DNA from: an uncultured Oscillibacter sp.
GTDB lineage: Bacteria; Bacillota; Clostridia; Oscillospirales; Oscillospiraceae
Assembly (NCBI GenBank): GCA_910587705.1
Contig: CAJUMX010000001.1
Span: 372,001-436,000, forward strand
DNA length: 64,000 nucleotides
Reading direction: 5' to 3'
The notes below the pieces were generated by a model. That model made no database searches. It was not told the DNA's origin and saw nothing but the letters and a program-made list of their open reading frames with translations. The translations under genes were made by a program, and so were the position numbers. The first letter of the stretch is position 1. Every line of letters begins with the position of its first letter. Below are positions 50,317-58,613 of the stretch, in pieces.

Positions 50317-50523
50317 CTCAGTCCTCCTGTTATCCGTTTATCCGTGCAGTCTACGCTTCTTTACCGGGCTCATTATAACACACGGCTCCTGTCATCGCAA
50401 TCTGCTTTTGCGAAAGCCGCCCTTCCCCCTCCGGCAAAGCACGAAGGCTTTCCCGCCCCTCTGGACAGCCGCCGGGGGACCTGCTATAATAGGAAAACCA
50501 TCGAACGTTTGGAGGGAACGTGT

Positions 50524-51144
50524 GTGAGCAGCAAGACTTTTATCTGGGACCTGGATGGAACCCTGCTGGATTCCTACGGCGTCATTGTCTCCAGCCTCCT
50601 CCGGACATTGGAGGAGCTGAACGTCCCCATGGAGGAGGAGGAAATCCGCCGCCGGGCCACGGCGGGGTCTGTCAGCGACGTGGTGAATTACGCGGCGGCG
50701 GCCACCGGGCGGACCTTTTCCGACATCAAGGCCCGCTACTCCGAAATCAGCGGCGGACGGTATCTGGAAATTACGACGACCCCCCACGCCCGGGAGGCCC
50801 TGGAGGAAACCGCCGCCCTGGGGGCGGTCCACTTCGTCTACACCCACCGGGGCAGCACCACCGCTCCGGTGCTGGAGCACCTGGGGCTGGATTGCTTTTT
50901 TAAAGAAGTGGTCTCCAGCCTGAACGGCTTCCCCCGGAAGCCCGCCCCCGACGCCCTGCTCTACCTGCTGGAAAAGCACCGCCTGGAGCGGGAGCGGGTC
51001 TATTACGTGGGGGACCGGACCCTGGACGTGGACTGCGCCAAAAGCGCCGGGGTCCGCAGCGTTCTCTATTCCCCCTCCGGGGCCGGGACGGCGGACTATG
51101 TGATCCGGGACCTGCTGGACATCCGGAAGCTGGCGGCGGAGTGA
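50524..51144 (+). CDS. HAD-IA family phosphatase (phosphoglycolate-phosphatase-like)
   Basis: A 206-residue HAD phosphatase. Motif I is FIWDLDGTLLDSYG (Asp9, Asp11), motif II FVYTHRGSTT, motif III Lys in FPRKPAPDALLY, motif IV VYYVGDRTLDVDCAKSAG. A His replaces Asn in the usual motif II T/S-N pair. Substrate unknown; small phosphosugars are typical. The start is GTG at 50524 with GGAGGG seven bases upstream. A TATAAT-like -10 lies at 50484-50489. Confidence 0.9.
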   Translation: MSSKTFIWDLDGTLLDSYGVIVSSLLRTLEELNVPMEEEEIRRRATAGSVSDVVNYAAAATGRTFSDIKARYSEISGGRYLEITTTPHAREALEETAALGAVHFVYTHRGSTTAPVLEHLGLDCFFKEVVSSLNGFPRKPAPDALLYLLEKHRLERERVYYVGDRTLDVDCAKSAGVRSVLYSPSGAGTADYVIRDLLDIRKLAAE

Positions 51145-51203
51145 ACACGCGGGCCTCTCAGGGATGGCCGTGCCGAAATTGACTGCGTAAGGGAGGAACC
51201 GCC

Positions 51204-51623
51204 ATGGAACAGCGAGAGCGCGCCGTCCGCCTCTGGTTTGACATGTGGCTGAAAAAAGAGGACCTGGGCATTCTGGACCTCTTCACACCGGACGCCGTTT
51301 ACATTGAGAGCTGGGGCCCAGAGTACCACGGCGCCCAAAACATTCGGCACTGGTTCCAGGAGTGGAACACCCGGGGGACCGTTCTTCAGTGGGACATTCT
51401 CCAATTTTTCCACAAGAGGGACCAGACTGTCGTCCAGTGGCATTTCCACAACCGGATGAACGACGGCCGGACGGAGCCCTTTGACGGGCTCTCCCTCATC
51501 CGCTGGAACCCGGAGGGCCGCATCCGCTTCTTGCAGGAGTTTGGCTGCAACGAGTCCCGCTATGATCCTTACCGGGAGGGGCCAACGCCCAAATTCCGGG
51601 AAGGCCCCGCCGCCTGGTTCTAG
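51204..51623 (+). CDS. NTF2-like/SnoaL-type protein
   Basis: A 139-residue protein with the cone-shaped NTF2-like pattern: an N-terminal helix (RERAVRLWFDMWLKKEDLG), then FTPDAVYIESWGPEYHGAQN, IRHWFQEWNTRGTVLQWDI and strand-rich VVQWHFHNRMNDGR. Members range from ketosteroid isomerase-like enzymes to binding proteins, so the function is open. The ATG follows GGGAGG. A hairpin separates it from the convergent mgtE. Confidence 0.8.
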   Translation: MEQRERAVRLWFDMWLKKEDLGILDLFTPDAVYIESWGPEYHGAQNIRHWFQEWNTRGTVLQWDILQFFHKRDQTVVQWHFHNRMNDGRTEPFDGLSLIRWNPEGRIRFLQEFGCNESRYDPYREGPTPKFREGPAAWF

Positions 51624-51640
51624 ATCGTGTTTCAAAACAT

Positions 51641-51681
51641 ACCGAACGCCGCCCGGGTTCTCCGCCCGGGCGGCGTTCGGT
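51641..51681. terminator. Hairpin between convergent genes
   Basis: 17-bp stem ACCGAACGCCGCCCGGG with complement around a 6-base loop. T-runs are poor on both sides, but position between convergent stops suggests termination. Confidence 0.6.
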
Positions 51682-51703
51682 CGTGCTGGGGGTAAACCGA
51701 CGC

Positions 51704-53086
51704 TTACAGCCCCAGAATCGCCGAGGCAAAGCGGAAGTAGATCAGAAGGGACAGCGCGTCCACGATGGTGGTGATAAAGGGAGAGGCCATCACCGCCGGG
51801 TCAAAGCCGACGCGCTTGGCAAGCAAAGGCAAAGAGCACCCCACCAGCTTGGCGCACAGCACCGTCCCCACCAGGGTGGCGCAGACCACCAGGGCCACCT
51901 GGGGCGTCACCGTGGGGTTTTGCAGCAGCCAGCGATCAACCAGCATCATTTTCACGAAGTTGGCCGCCGCCAGGCAGAGGCCGCAACAGACGGAAACCCA
52001 GAACTCCTTCCACAGCACCTGGAACAGATCGCTGAACCGGACCTCCCCCAGGGACAGCGCCCGGATCACGGCGGTGGAGGCCTGGGTGCCGCTGTTGCCG
52101 CCGGTGCCGGAGAGCATAGGGATGAAGGAGGTCAAAATGGCGCAGGCCATCAGGGACTTTTCAAAATGGGTCAGGATGATGCCCGTAAAGGTGGCGGAGA
52201 GCATCAGCAGCATCAGCCAGGGAGTCCGGGCCTTCCAGGTCTCGAAGATTCCGGTTTTCAAATAGGGCTTGTCGCCGGGGAGCATGGCGGCCATCTTTTC
52301 GATGTCCTCCGTGACCTCCTCTTGGAGGACGTCGATGGCGTCGTCCACCGTGACGATGCCCACCAACCGCTCCTCCTTGTCCACCACCGGCAGGGCCAAA
52401 AAGTCGTACTTCCCCAGGGCCCGGGCCACGGCCTCCTGGTCGTCCAGGGTCTGGACGGCGATGAGGTTCCGCTCCATGATGTCGCCGATGACGTTGTCCT
52501 CCTCCGCCAGGAGCAGCGTGCGGATGGTCAAAAGGCCGATCAAATGCCGCCGGTCGTCAATGACGTAGCAGATGTTGATGGTCTCTTTATCCGGCCCCGT
52601 CCGGCGGATGCGCTTCAAGGCGTCCTCCACCGTCATGTTGGCCTTCAAATCCACAAACTCCGTGGTCATGATGCTTCCGGCGGAGTCCTCCGGGTATTTC
52701 AAGACCTCGTTGATGCTCTTGCGCATCTCCGGGTCACAGTGGCGCAGGATGCGCTTCACCACTCCGGCGGGCATCTCCTCCACGATATCCGCCGCGTCGT
52801 CCAGGTAGAGCTCGTCCAGAACTTCTTTCAGCTCCGTGTTGGAGAAGCTGTGAATCAAAAGCTCCTGATCGTCGCTGTCCAGCTCTACGAAAACCTCCGC
52901 CGCCAGCTCCTTGGGCAGCAGGCGGAACACCACCGGCACCTTCTCGTCCAAATCCTGGCAGAGGGAGGCGATGTCCGCCGCCTCCATGGGCAGCAGCAGG
53001 TCCCGGAGCTCCGCATAGCGTTTTCGGCCGAACAACTCCTCGATTTTTTCCAGCAGCTCCGTTCGCTCGTTTTGCAGTTCAAACAT
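51704..53086 (-). CDS. mgtE: Magnesium transporter MgtE
   Basis: A 460-residue magnesium channel. The N-terminal helical domain (about 1-130), paired CBS domains (about 135-255; NLIAVQTLDDQEAVARAL) and five membrane helices (about 285-455) follow the family order. FIPMLSGTGGNSGTQASTAV lies in the pore region. The CBS domains sense cytoplasmic Mg2+. The ATG at 53086 follows GGAGGT. An M-box riboswitch precedes it, giving a second layer of Mg2+ control. Confidence 0.96.
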   Translation of the reverse strand: MFELQNERTELLEKIEELFGRKRYAELRDLLLPMEAADIASLCQDLDEKVPVVFRLLPKELAAEVFVELDSDDQELLIHSFSNTELKEVLDELYLDDAADIVEEMPAGVVKRILRHCDPEMRKSINEVLKYPEDSAGSIMTTEFVDLKANMTVEDALKRIRRTGPDKETINICYVIDDRRHLIGLLTIRTLLLAEEDNVIGDIMERNLIAVQTLDDQEAVARALGKYDFLALPVVDKEERLVGIVTVDDAIDVLQEEVTEDIEKMAAMLPGDKPYLKTGIFETWKARTPWLMLLMLSATFTGIILTHFEKSLMACAILTSFIPMLSGTGGNSGTQASTAVIRALSLGEVRFSDLFQVLWKEFWVSVCCGLCLAAANFVKMMLVDRWLLQNPTVTPQVALVVCATLVGTVLCAKLVGCSLPLLAKRVGFDPAVMASPFITTIVDALSLLIYFRFASAILGL

Positions 53087-53112
53087 GCCGGGACCTCCTC
53101 TCCTCACAGCTG

Positions 53113-53163
53113 ATAAAAAGCGCGAAAATCTCCAATCGTCCCGGTCCGGCACGACTGGAGAAT
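53113..53163 (-). terminator. M-box expression-platform terminator
   Basis: On the minus strand TCTCCAGTCGTGCCGG pairs with CCGGGACGATTGGAGA and is followed by TTTTCGCGCTTTTT, just before the mgtE ribosome site. Confidence 0.85.
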
Positions 53164-53184
53164 CTCCCTCTCTGACAGGCGGAC

Positions 53185-53355
53185 GCGCCGCCCCTACCGT
53201 TTGAGCTTTAGCCTCACAAGGCGGTGAAATCGCGTTAGATGATACCTTCCCGTTCGATATCGCCTGTTCAAACCAACTGGTGATGTCTCCATCACTTCGC
53301 GGCAGCGACCCATATCCTTGTGGCAGCCTTACCTACCGGACCTTATGCAGTTTTT
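53185..53355 (-). promoter_or_regulatory. M-box (ykoK) magnesium riboswitch
   Basis: The minus strand shows the M-box blocks in order: GGTAGGTAAGGCTGCC, GGATATGGGTCGCTGCCG, a GTGATG..CATCAC hairpin, CAGTTGGTTTGAACAGG, then CTTGTGAGGCTAAAGCTCAA closing the core. High Mg2+ would favour the terminator downstream and shut off mgtE. Confidence 0.9.
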
Positions 53356-53367
53356 CCATGTAAATCT

Positions 53368-53396
53368 ATATTATGCCTATTTCCCGCCCCTGTCAA
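53368..53396 (-). promoter_or_regulatory. mgtE promoter
   Basis: Minus-strand TTGACA (53391-53396), 17-base spacer, TAATAT (53368-53373), ahead of the M-box. Confidence 0.75.
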
Positions 53397-53531
53397 GGGC
53401 GGGACCCAAAAGCCCGGATTTTCCTCGACCTTTTCGGAAATCTGTGGTATACTACCAACTTGTACGATATCTCTGTGTTCATCACCGTAAAATACAGCGA
53501 TCCGCCTCCGCCAAGAAAGGACGGTTCAACT

Positions 53532-54845
53532 ATGTGGGCTGAAAAAAGCGTATTCTATCAAATCTATCCCCTGGGCTTCTGCGGCGCGCCCAAGGAAAAC
53601 GACGGCGTAACCGTAAGCCGCATCGGCAAAATCGGGGACTGGGCCCCCCATATCCAAAAGCTGGGGGCCGACGCCCTCTACCTCTCCCCCATTTTCGACA
53701 GCGACCGCCATGGCTACGACACCCGGGACTACCGGAAGGTGGACTGCCGTCTGGGAACCAACGAGGACTTTGCCCAGGTGGTGGAGGTCCTCCACGCCCA
53801 CGGCATCCGGGTGGTGCTGGACGGCGTGTTCAACCACGTGGGCCGGGGCTTCTGGGCCTTCCGGGACGTACAGGAGAAGAAATGGGACTCTCCCTACAAG
53901 GACTGGTTCCATATCAACTTCGACGGCAATTCCAACTACAACGACGGCTTCTGGTACGAGGGCTGGGAGGGCCATTTCGAGCTGGTGAAGCTGAACCTCC
54001 GCAACCCCGCCGTGGTAGACTACCTGCTGGAGTGCGTGCAGTTCTGGGCGGAGGAATTCGGCATCGACGGCCTCCGGCTGGATGTGGCCTACTGCCTGGA
54101 AATCGACTTCCTCCGCCGCCTCAGGAGCTTTTGCGACGGCCTCAAGCCGGAGTTTTTCCTGGTGGGCGAAACCCTCCACGGGGACTACAACCGCTGGGTG
54201 GGAGACGGCCTCCTCCACTCCTGCACCAACTACGAGTGCTACAAGGGCCTCTATTCCAGCCTGAACTCCATGAACCTCTTTGAAATCGCCCACAGCCTCA
54301 AGCGCCAGTTCGGCCCGGAGCAGTGGACCCTCTACAAGGGCAAGCACCTCCTCTGCTTCGCCGACAACCACGACGTGACCCGGGCCGCCAGCATCCTGAC
54401 GAATCCGAACCACCTGCCTTTGATCTACGGCCTGGCCTTCGGCATGCCCGGCATCCCCTGCCTGTACTACGGCAGCGAATGGGGGGCTAAGGGCGAGAAG
54501 TCCCAGGGGGACGACGCCCTCCGCCCCGCCTTTGACGCGCCGGAGTGGAACGCTCTGACGGACCAGATCGCCGCCATGGCCAAGGCCCACCGGGAAAGCG
54601 AGGCCCTATGCTATGGGGACTTCAAGGACATCATCCTCACCAACCACCAGACCATCTTCCAGCGCCGGACGGACAACGAGCGGGTGCTGGTGGCCATCAA
54701 CGCCTCGGATGCACCCTACACCGCCCACTTCGACGCAGGCTGCGGCCAGGCGGTGGACCTGATTACCGGGAAGCTCCACGACTTCGGCGGCGGCAGCGAG
54801 CTGCCCCCCTACAGCGTGGCCTTCTGGAAGTGCGAGAGAGCGTAA
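53532..54845 (+). CDS. GH13 alpha-amylase-family glycosidase
   Basis: A 437-residue cytoplasmic enzyme with no signal peptide. The barrel motifs are LYLSPIFDSDRHGYDTRDY, VVLDGVFNHVG, IDGLRLDVAYCL with nucleophile Asp184, FFLVGETLHGDY with acid Glu213, and CFADNHDVTR with Asp281. A short C-terminal beta domain closes the protein. Motif style suggests a neopullulanase/cyclomaltodextrinase or oligo-glucosidase acting on imported maltodextrins. The ATG follows AAGAAAGGA. No sugar transporter is adjacent. Confidence 0.92.
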   Translation: MWAEKSVFYQIYPLGFCGAPKENDGVTVSRIGKIGDWAPHIQKLGADALYLSPIFDSDRHGYDTRDYRKVDCRLGTNEDFAQVVEVLHAHGIRVVLDGVFNHVGRGFWAFRDVQEKKWDSPYKDWFHINFDGNSNYNDGFWYEGWEGHFELVKLNLRNPAVVDYLLECVQFWAEEFGIDGLRLDVAYCLEIDFLRRLRSFCDGLKPEFFLVGETLHGDYNRWVGDGLLHSCTNYECYKGLYSSLNSMNLFEIAHSLKRQFGPEQWTLYKGKHLLCFADNHDVTRAASILTNPNHLPLIYGLAFGMPGIPCLYYGSEWGAKGEKSQGDDALRPAFDAPEWNALTDQIAAMAKAHRESEALCYGDFKDIILTNHQTIFQRRTDNERVLVAINASDAPYTAHFDAGCGQAVDLITGKLHDFGGGSELPPYSVAFWKCERA

Positions 54846-54860
54846 ATACTTTATAAAAGC

Positions 54861-54899
54861 AAAACCGCCGCCGGTTCCTGAACCAGCGGCGGTTTTTTA
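54861..54899. terminator. Bidirectional terminator
   Basis: 11-bp stem AAAACCGCCGC/GCGGCGGTTTT with a smaller GGTT/AACC stem inside, T-rich in both directions. It serves the GH13 and Crp/Fnr genes. Confidence 0.85.
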
Positions 54900-55592
54900 C
54901 TCTGTCCCGCTCCAAGCGCTTCTCCTCTTTCCGGCGGAGAGGAGGGTAAACTCGTTCTTCCGGAACCGGATCAGCCCCTCGGCCTCCATACGGCTCAGCT
55001 CATGGGACAACGCGCTCCGGTTCACGCAGAGGAAGGCTGCCAGCTCCTCCCGGGAGAAGGGGATACGGAAGGTGGGGGTCCCCCGGCGCTCCGCCTGCAT
55101 GGTGAGATACACCAGCACCCGGTCCCGGAGGCCCCGCTGGGCCAGGATGGCCAGCCGGTAGTGCTTGCGGAGGCTTTCGTCGGAGAGGAGGGTCAGCAGA
55201 TTCCGCCAGAGAACCTCCCTTGTTCCTCCGGGCACTCTCCCCGGCTCCAGCAGCAGCGCCGCCGGAAACCGCAGGATTTGAAGCGGTCCGGCGGCCACGG
55301 CGTAATAGGGCGAGCGACGGCTCCGGGTGCAGATCAGGTCCGTCCCCAGGGTATGACCGGGCCCCAAGGCATCCATCAGGCTGTTGGTTCCGTCGGAGAA
55401 AATCTGGGAAATCTGGACCTTTCCCCGGAGAACCACGGCAAACCAGTCCACCCGGTCCCCTGGCGCGATGAGGACCGCCTGTTTCTCATAGTCCCGGCCC
55501 CTTCCCCAGGGCAGAATCTCCCGCTCCAGGGTCTCCGGCGGCAGGTCTCGGAATAAGCGGCATGGAACCAGCGCGGACAGTGGCGTATCCAC
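54897..55592 (-). CDS. Crp/Fnr-family transcriptional regulator
   Basis: A 231-residue regulator. An N-terminal cyclic-nucleotide-binding-like beta roll (about 20-125; APGDRVDWFAVVLRGKVQIS) is followed by the dimer helix and a C-terminal HTH (about 175-220; SREELAAFLCVNRSALSHEL). There is no N-terminal four-Cys cluster of classical Fnr, so the signal is unknown; haem- or NO-sensing relatives exist in anaerobes. The start is GTG after GGGAGGG. It diverges from moaA across a palindrome and is the obvious candidate regulator of the molybdenum operon. Confidence 0.9.
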   Translation of the reverse strand: MDTPLSALVPCRLFRDLPPETLEREILPWGRGRDYEKQAVLIAPGDRVDWFAVVLRGKVQISQIFSDGTNSLMDALGPGHTLGTDLICTRSRRSPYYAVAAGPLQILRFPAALLLEPGRVPGGTREVLWRNLLTLLSDESLRKHYRLAILAQRGLRDRVLVYLTMQAERRGTPTFRIPFSREELAAFLCVNRSALSHELSRMEAEGLIRFRKNEFTLLSAGKRRSAWSGTE

Positions 55593-55624
55593 CGGCCATC
55601 CCTCCCCTCGTTTCGATTGCTGAA

Positions 55625-55682
55625 ATTATAGCACAAATATGTTGTTGAAACAACTTCTTTTTGCCGCCACCTTTTTTATAAT
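55625..55682. promoter_or_regulatory. Divergent crp/fnr-moaA control region with a 14-bp palindrome
   Basis: The palindrome GTTGTTGAAACAAC spans 55641-55654. On the minus strand TTGTTT (55648-55653), 17 bases and TATAAT (55625-55630) form the regulator's promoter, so the palindrome covers its -35. On the plus strand TATAAT at 55677-55682 has no good -35. With a start near 55689 the palindrome centre sits at -41.5, the class II activator position. Confidence 0.7.
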
Positions 55683-55720
55683 AGACCTCAACACTCTGCC
55701 GGGAAGGGAGGCGCGCCGCC

Positions 55721-56659
55721 ATGCAGGACCTCTGTGCCAGAACCATCACCTATCTGCGCCTCTCTGTCACAGACCTCTGTTCCCTCCGCTGCCGGTATTG
55801 CATGCCCGCCGGAGGCGTCCCCAAACGGGATCACGGGGACATCTGCTCTGTAGAGGAGCTGGTGGAAATTACCCAGGCCGCCGTGGACTGCGGCGTCCGC
55901 AAGGTCCGCCTCACCGGCGGGGAGCCCCTGGTCCGCCGGGGAATTTTGGATATCTGCCAGCGGATTTCCGCCATTTCGGAGGTGGAGGAGCTGTGCCTCA
56001 CCACCAACGGCGCGGTTCTTTCCCAACTGGCAAAGCCCCTCCGGGAGGCGGGGGTGGACCGGCTGAATGTCAGCCTGGATACCCTCCGTCCGGACCGCTA
56101 CGCCTATATGACCCGGGGAGGCCGTCTTGAGGACGTATTTCGGGGCCTGGAGGCCGCGGCGGAGGCGAGCTTTGCTGGGACGAAGCTGAACGCGGTGCTG
56201 ATGAAGGATTTCAACGAGGACGAAATTCCGGATTTTGTAGATATCGCCCGCCGCTATCCCGTGGAGGTCCGGTTCATTGAGCTCATGCCCATCGGGGAGG
56301 GAAACCGCACCCAATTTCTTCCGGCGGAAATTGTGCGGAGCGTCTGCCCGGACCTTCGCCCCATAGAGGGCTCCGGCGTGGCCCGCCGGTACCGCTCCCC
56401 CGACGGGCGGGGAACGGTGGGGCTCATCGAACCCATGAGCCACCGCTTCTGCGCCGCCTGTGACCGCATTCGGGTGACGGCGGACGGGAAGCTGAAGCCC
56501 TGCCTCCACTCAAGCCAGGAAATCCCCCTCCGGGGGCTCCACGGCGAGGCCCTGCGCCAAGCCATTCAAGCGGGTGTCGCCGCTAAGCCAGAGCGGCACC
56601 ACATGAACGAGACCGGCCGCAGCGAGGCGGGCCGGAACATGCACCAGATTGGAGGCTGA
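55721..56659 (+). CDS. moaA: GTP 3',8-cyclase MoaA
   Basis: A 312-residue radical SAM enzyme for the first step of molybdenum cofactor synthesis. The N-terminal 4Fe-4S motif is CSLRCRYC (Cys20, Cys24, Cys27), with LTGGEPLVRRG for SAM binding. The C-terminal second cluster is in FCAACDRIRVTADGKLKPCL, and the chain ends in GG as MoaA requires. The ATG is preceded by GGGAGG. It is the first gene of an eight-gene Mo operon. Confidence 0.96.
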   Translation: MQDLCARTITYLRLSVTDLCSLRCRYCMPAGGVPKRDHGDICSVEELVEITQAAVDCGVRKVRLTGGEPLVRRGILDICQRISAISEVEELCLTTNGAVLSQLAKPLREAGVDRLNVSLDTLRPDRYAYMTRGGRLEDVFRGLEAAAEASFAGTKLNAVLMKDFNEDEIPDFVDIARRYPVEVRFIELMPIGEGNRTQFLPAEIVRSVCPDLRPIEGSGVARRYRSPDGRGTVGLIEPMSHRFCAACDRIRVTADGKLKPCLHSSQEIPLRGLHGEALRQAIQAGVAAKPERHHMNETGRSEAGRNMHQIGG

Positions 56660-56664
56660 CCCAG

Positions 56665-57144
56665 ATGGAAAACCAGGAATTGACCCACATCAACGAACAG
56701 GGCCGGGCCCGCATGGTGGACGTGACCCAAAAAGACATCACCTTCCGCCAGGCCCAAGCGGAGGGCCGGGTCCGCGTGAGCCCGGAGACGGCGGCCCTTA
56801 TCCGCACCGGCGGCACCCCCAAGGGGGACGTGCTGGCGGTGGCCCAGGTGGCGGGTATCCTGGCCGCCAAGCGGACCCACGAGCTCATCCCCATGTGCCA
56901 CCCCCTGCGGCTGACGGCGGTGGACATCGCCTTCACCCTGGAGGAGGCGGCCGTCCATATCCGCTCCAAGGTGAAGTGCAAGGGGGAGACCGGCGTGGAG
57001 ATGGAGGCCCTGACGGCGGTTTCCGCCGCGGCGCTGACCATTTACGATATGTGCAAGGCCGTCCAGCGGGACATGGAAATCACCGATATTCGCCTCTGCC
57101 GGAAGAGCGGGGGCAAGACCGGCGACTATGCAAAGGAGTGGTGA
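56665..57144 (+). CDS. moaC: Cyclic pyranopterin monophosphate synthase MoaC
   Basis: A 159-residue enzyme that turns the MoaA product into cyclic pyranopterin monophosphate. Typical blocks are ARMVDVTQKDITFRQA, the KRTHELIPMCHPLRLT active-site segment, VKCKGETGVEMEALTAVS and ALTIYDMCKAVQRDM. It begins five bases after the moaA stop. The stop codon overlaps a possible GTG of the next gene. Confidence 0.97.
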   Translation: MENQELTHINEQGRARMVDVTQKDITFRQAQAEGRVRVSPETAALIRTGGTPKGDVLAVAQVAGILAAKRTHELIPMCHPLRLTAVDIAFTLEEAAVHIRSKVKCKGETGVEMEALTAVSAAALTIYDMCKAVQRDMEITDIRLCRKSGGKTGDYAKEW

Positions 57145-57146
57145 AC

Positions 57147-57587
57147 GTGGCAGAGGTGGTATCCGTCAACATCAGCGAGAAAAAAGGCACCGCCAAGCGG
57201 GAGGTCCCGGAAATCCAATTGAAGCTCCACCACGGCATCCTGGGGGACGCCCACGCCGGGGACTGGCACCGGCAGATTTCCCTGCTGGCGGAGGAGAGCG
57301 TGGACAAAATGCGCTCCCTGCTGCCGGAGCTACAGCCCGGGGTCTTCGCCGAAAACATCAACACCCGGGGGCTGGACTTGAAGTCCCTTCCCATCGGGAC
57401 CCGGCTCCGGCTGGGGGAGACGGTGGTGGAGGTCACCCAGATTGGAAAAGAGTGCCACAGCGACTGCGCGATTAAGAAAGCCACCGGGAAATGCGTCATG
57501 CCCACGGAGGGCATTTTCGCCGTGGTGGTAAAAGAGGGAACCGTCCGCAAGGGGGACCCCATTGAACGGTTGGAGGAGGAGCCATGA
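57147..57587 (+). CDS. MOSC-domain protein
   Basis: A 146-residue stand-alone MOSC domain (the Moco sulfurase C-terminal fold). It has ISEKKGTAKREVPEIQL, GILGDAHAG, VFAENINTRGLDL and the conserved Cys in GKECHSDCAIKK. Such proteins are thought to carry sulfur or handle cofactor for molybdenum enzymes. The GTG at 57147 is eight bases after AAAGGAG. The stop overlaps the next ATG by four bases. Confidence 0.92.
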   Translation: MAEVVSVNISEKKGTAKREVPEIQLKLHHGILGDAHAGDWHRQISLLAEESVDKMRSLLPELQPGVFAENINTRGLDLKSLPIGTRLRLGETVVEVTQIGKECHSDCAIKKATGKCVMPTEGIFAVVVKEGTVRKGDPIERLEEEP

Positions 57588-58603
57588 AGCTGATTCCCAC
57601 TCAAGAGGCCGTGGGCCACGTCCTCTGCCACGACATGACCCAGATCATTCCGGGGAAGTACAAGGACGCCCGCTTCCGCAAGGGCCATGTGGTCCAAGCG
57701 GAGGACATCCCCGTCCTTCTCTCCATGGGCAAGGAGCATCTCTATGTCTGGGAGATGGCCCCCGGCATGGTCCACGAAAACGACGCGGCGGAGCGCCTCT
57801 GCGCCCTCTGCCGGAACGAGGGCATGGACCAAAGCGCCGTCAAGGAGGGGAAAATCGAGCTCACCGCCGCTACGGACGGCCTGTTTCTTGTGGACAGCGC
57901 CCGGCTGAACGCCGTCAACGCCCTGGAGGACATCATGATCGCCACCCGCCACGGCGGCACGGCGGTCCGCAAGGGGGACAAGCTGGCGGGGACGCGGGTG
58001 ATTCCCCTGGTCATCGAGGAGGAAAAGCTCCGCCGGGCGGAGGATGCCGCCGGGAACCGCCCCCTGCTAGAGCTGCGTCCCTGGAGGCTGAAAACCGCCG
58101 CCGTCATCGCCACCGGCAGCGAGGTGGCCAAGGGGCTGATTCAGGACGCCTTCACCCCAGTGGTGGAGCGAAAGCTGGCGGCGTTCGGCATTGAGACCAC
58201 CCAGCACCGGACGCCGGGGGATGACGTCGAAGCCATATCCAACGCCATTTTGGAGGTCAAGGCCGGTTCCCCGGACCTGATTCTCTGCACCGGCGGCATG
58301 AGCGTGGACCCGGACGACAATACCCCTGGCGCCGTGAAACGCAGCGGAGCGCGGATCGTTTCCTACGGCGCACCGGTGCTGCCAGGGGCCATGTTCCTGC
58401 TGGGGTATTTTGAGGACGGAACCCCCATCCTGGGTCTCCCCGGCTGCGTCATGTACGCCAAGCGCACCATCTTTGATCTGGTGCTCCCCAAGCTGGCCGC
58501 TGGAGTTCCCGTGACCCGGGGGGACCTCACTTCCCTGGGCGAGGGCGGGCTGTGCCTGGGCTGTGAGGTTTGCACCTATCCCAACTGCGGCTTTGGGAAG
58601 TAG
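57584..58603 (+). CDS. MoeA-like molybdopterin-binding protein
   Basis: A 339-residue protein. It has an N-terminal MoeA-type start (TQEAVGHVLCHDMTQIIPGKY) and a central domain. A molybdopterin-binding MogA/MoeA fold occupies about 170-320: IATGSEVAKGLI, LILCTGGMSVDPDD and PILGLPGCVMYAKRTIFD. The C-terminal CLGCEVCTYPNCGFGK supplies four cysteines and is not part of standard MoeA. It would insert or hold molybdate-pterin for molybdenum hydroxylases. It is shorter than MoeA (about 400). Confidence 0.88.
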   Translation: MKLIPTQEAVGHVLCHDMTQIIPGKYKDARFRKGHVVQAEDIPVLLSMGKEHLYVWEMAPGMVHENDAAERLCALCRNEGMDQSAVKEGKIELTAATDGLFLVDSARLNAVNALEDIMIATRHGGTAVRKGDKLAGTRVIPLVIEEEKLRRAEDAAGNRPLLELRPWRLKTAAVIATGSEVAKGLIQDAFTPVVERKLAAFGIETTQHRTPGDDVEAISNAILEVKAGSPDLILCTGGMSVDPDDNTPGAVKRSGARIVSYGAPVLPGAMFLLGYFEDGTPILGLPGCVMYAKRTIFDLVLPKLAAGVPVTRGDLTSLGEGGLCLGCEVCTYPNCGFGK

Positions 58604-58613
58604 GGAAAACCAT

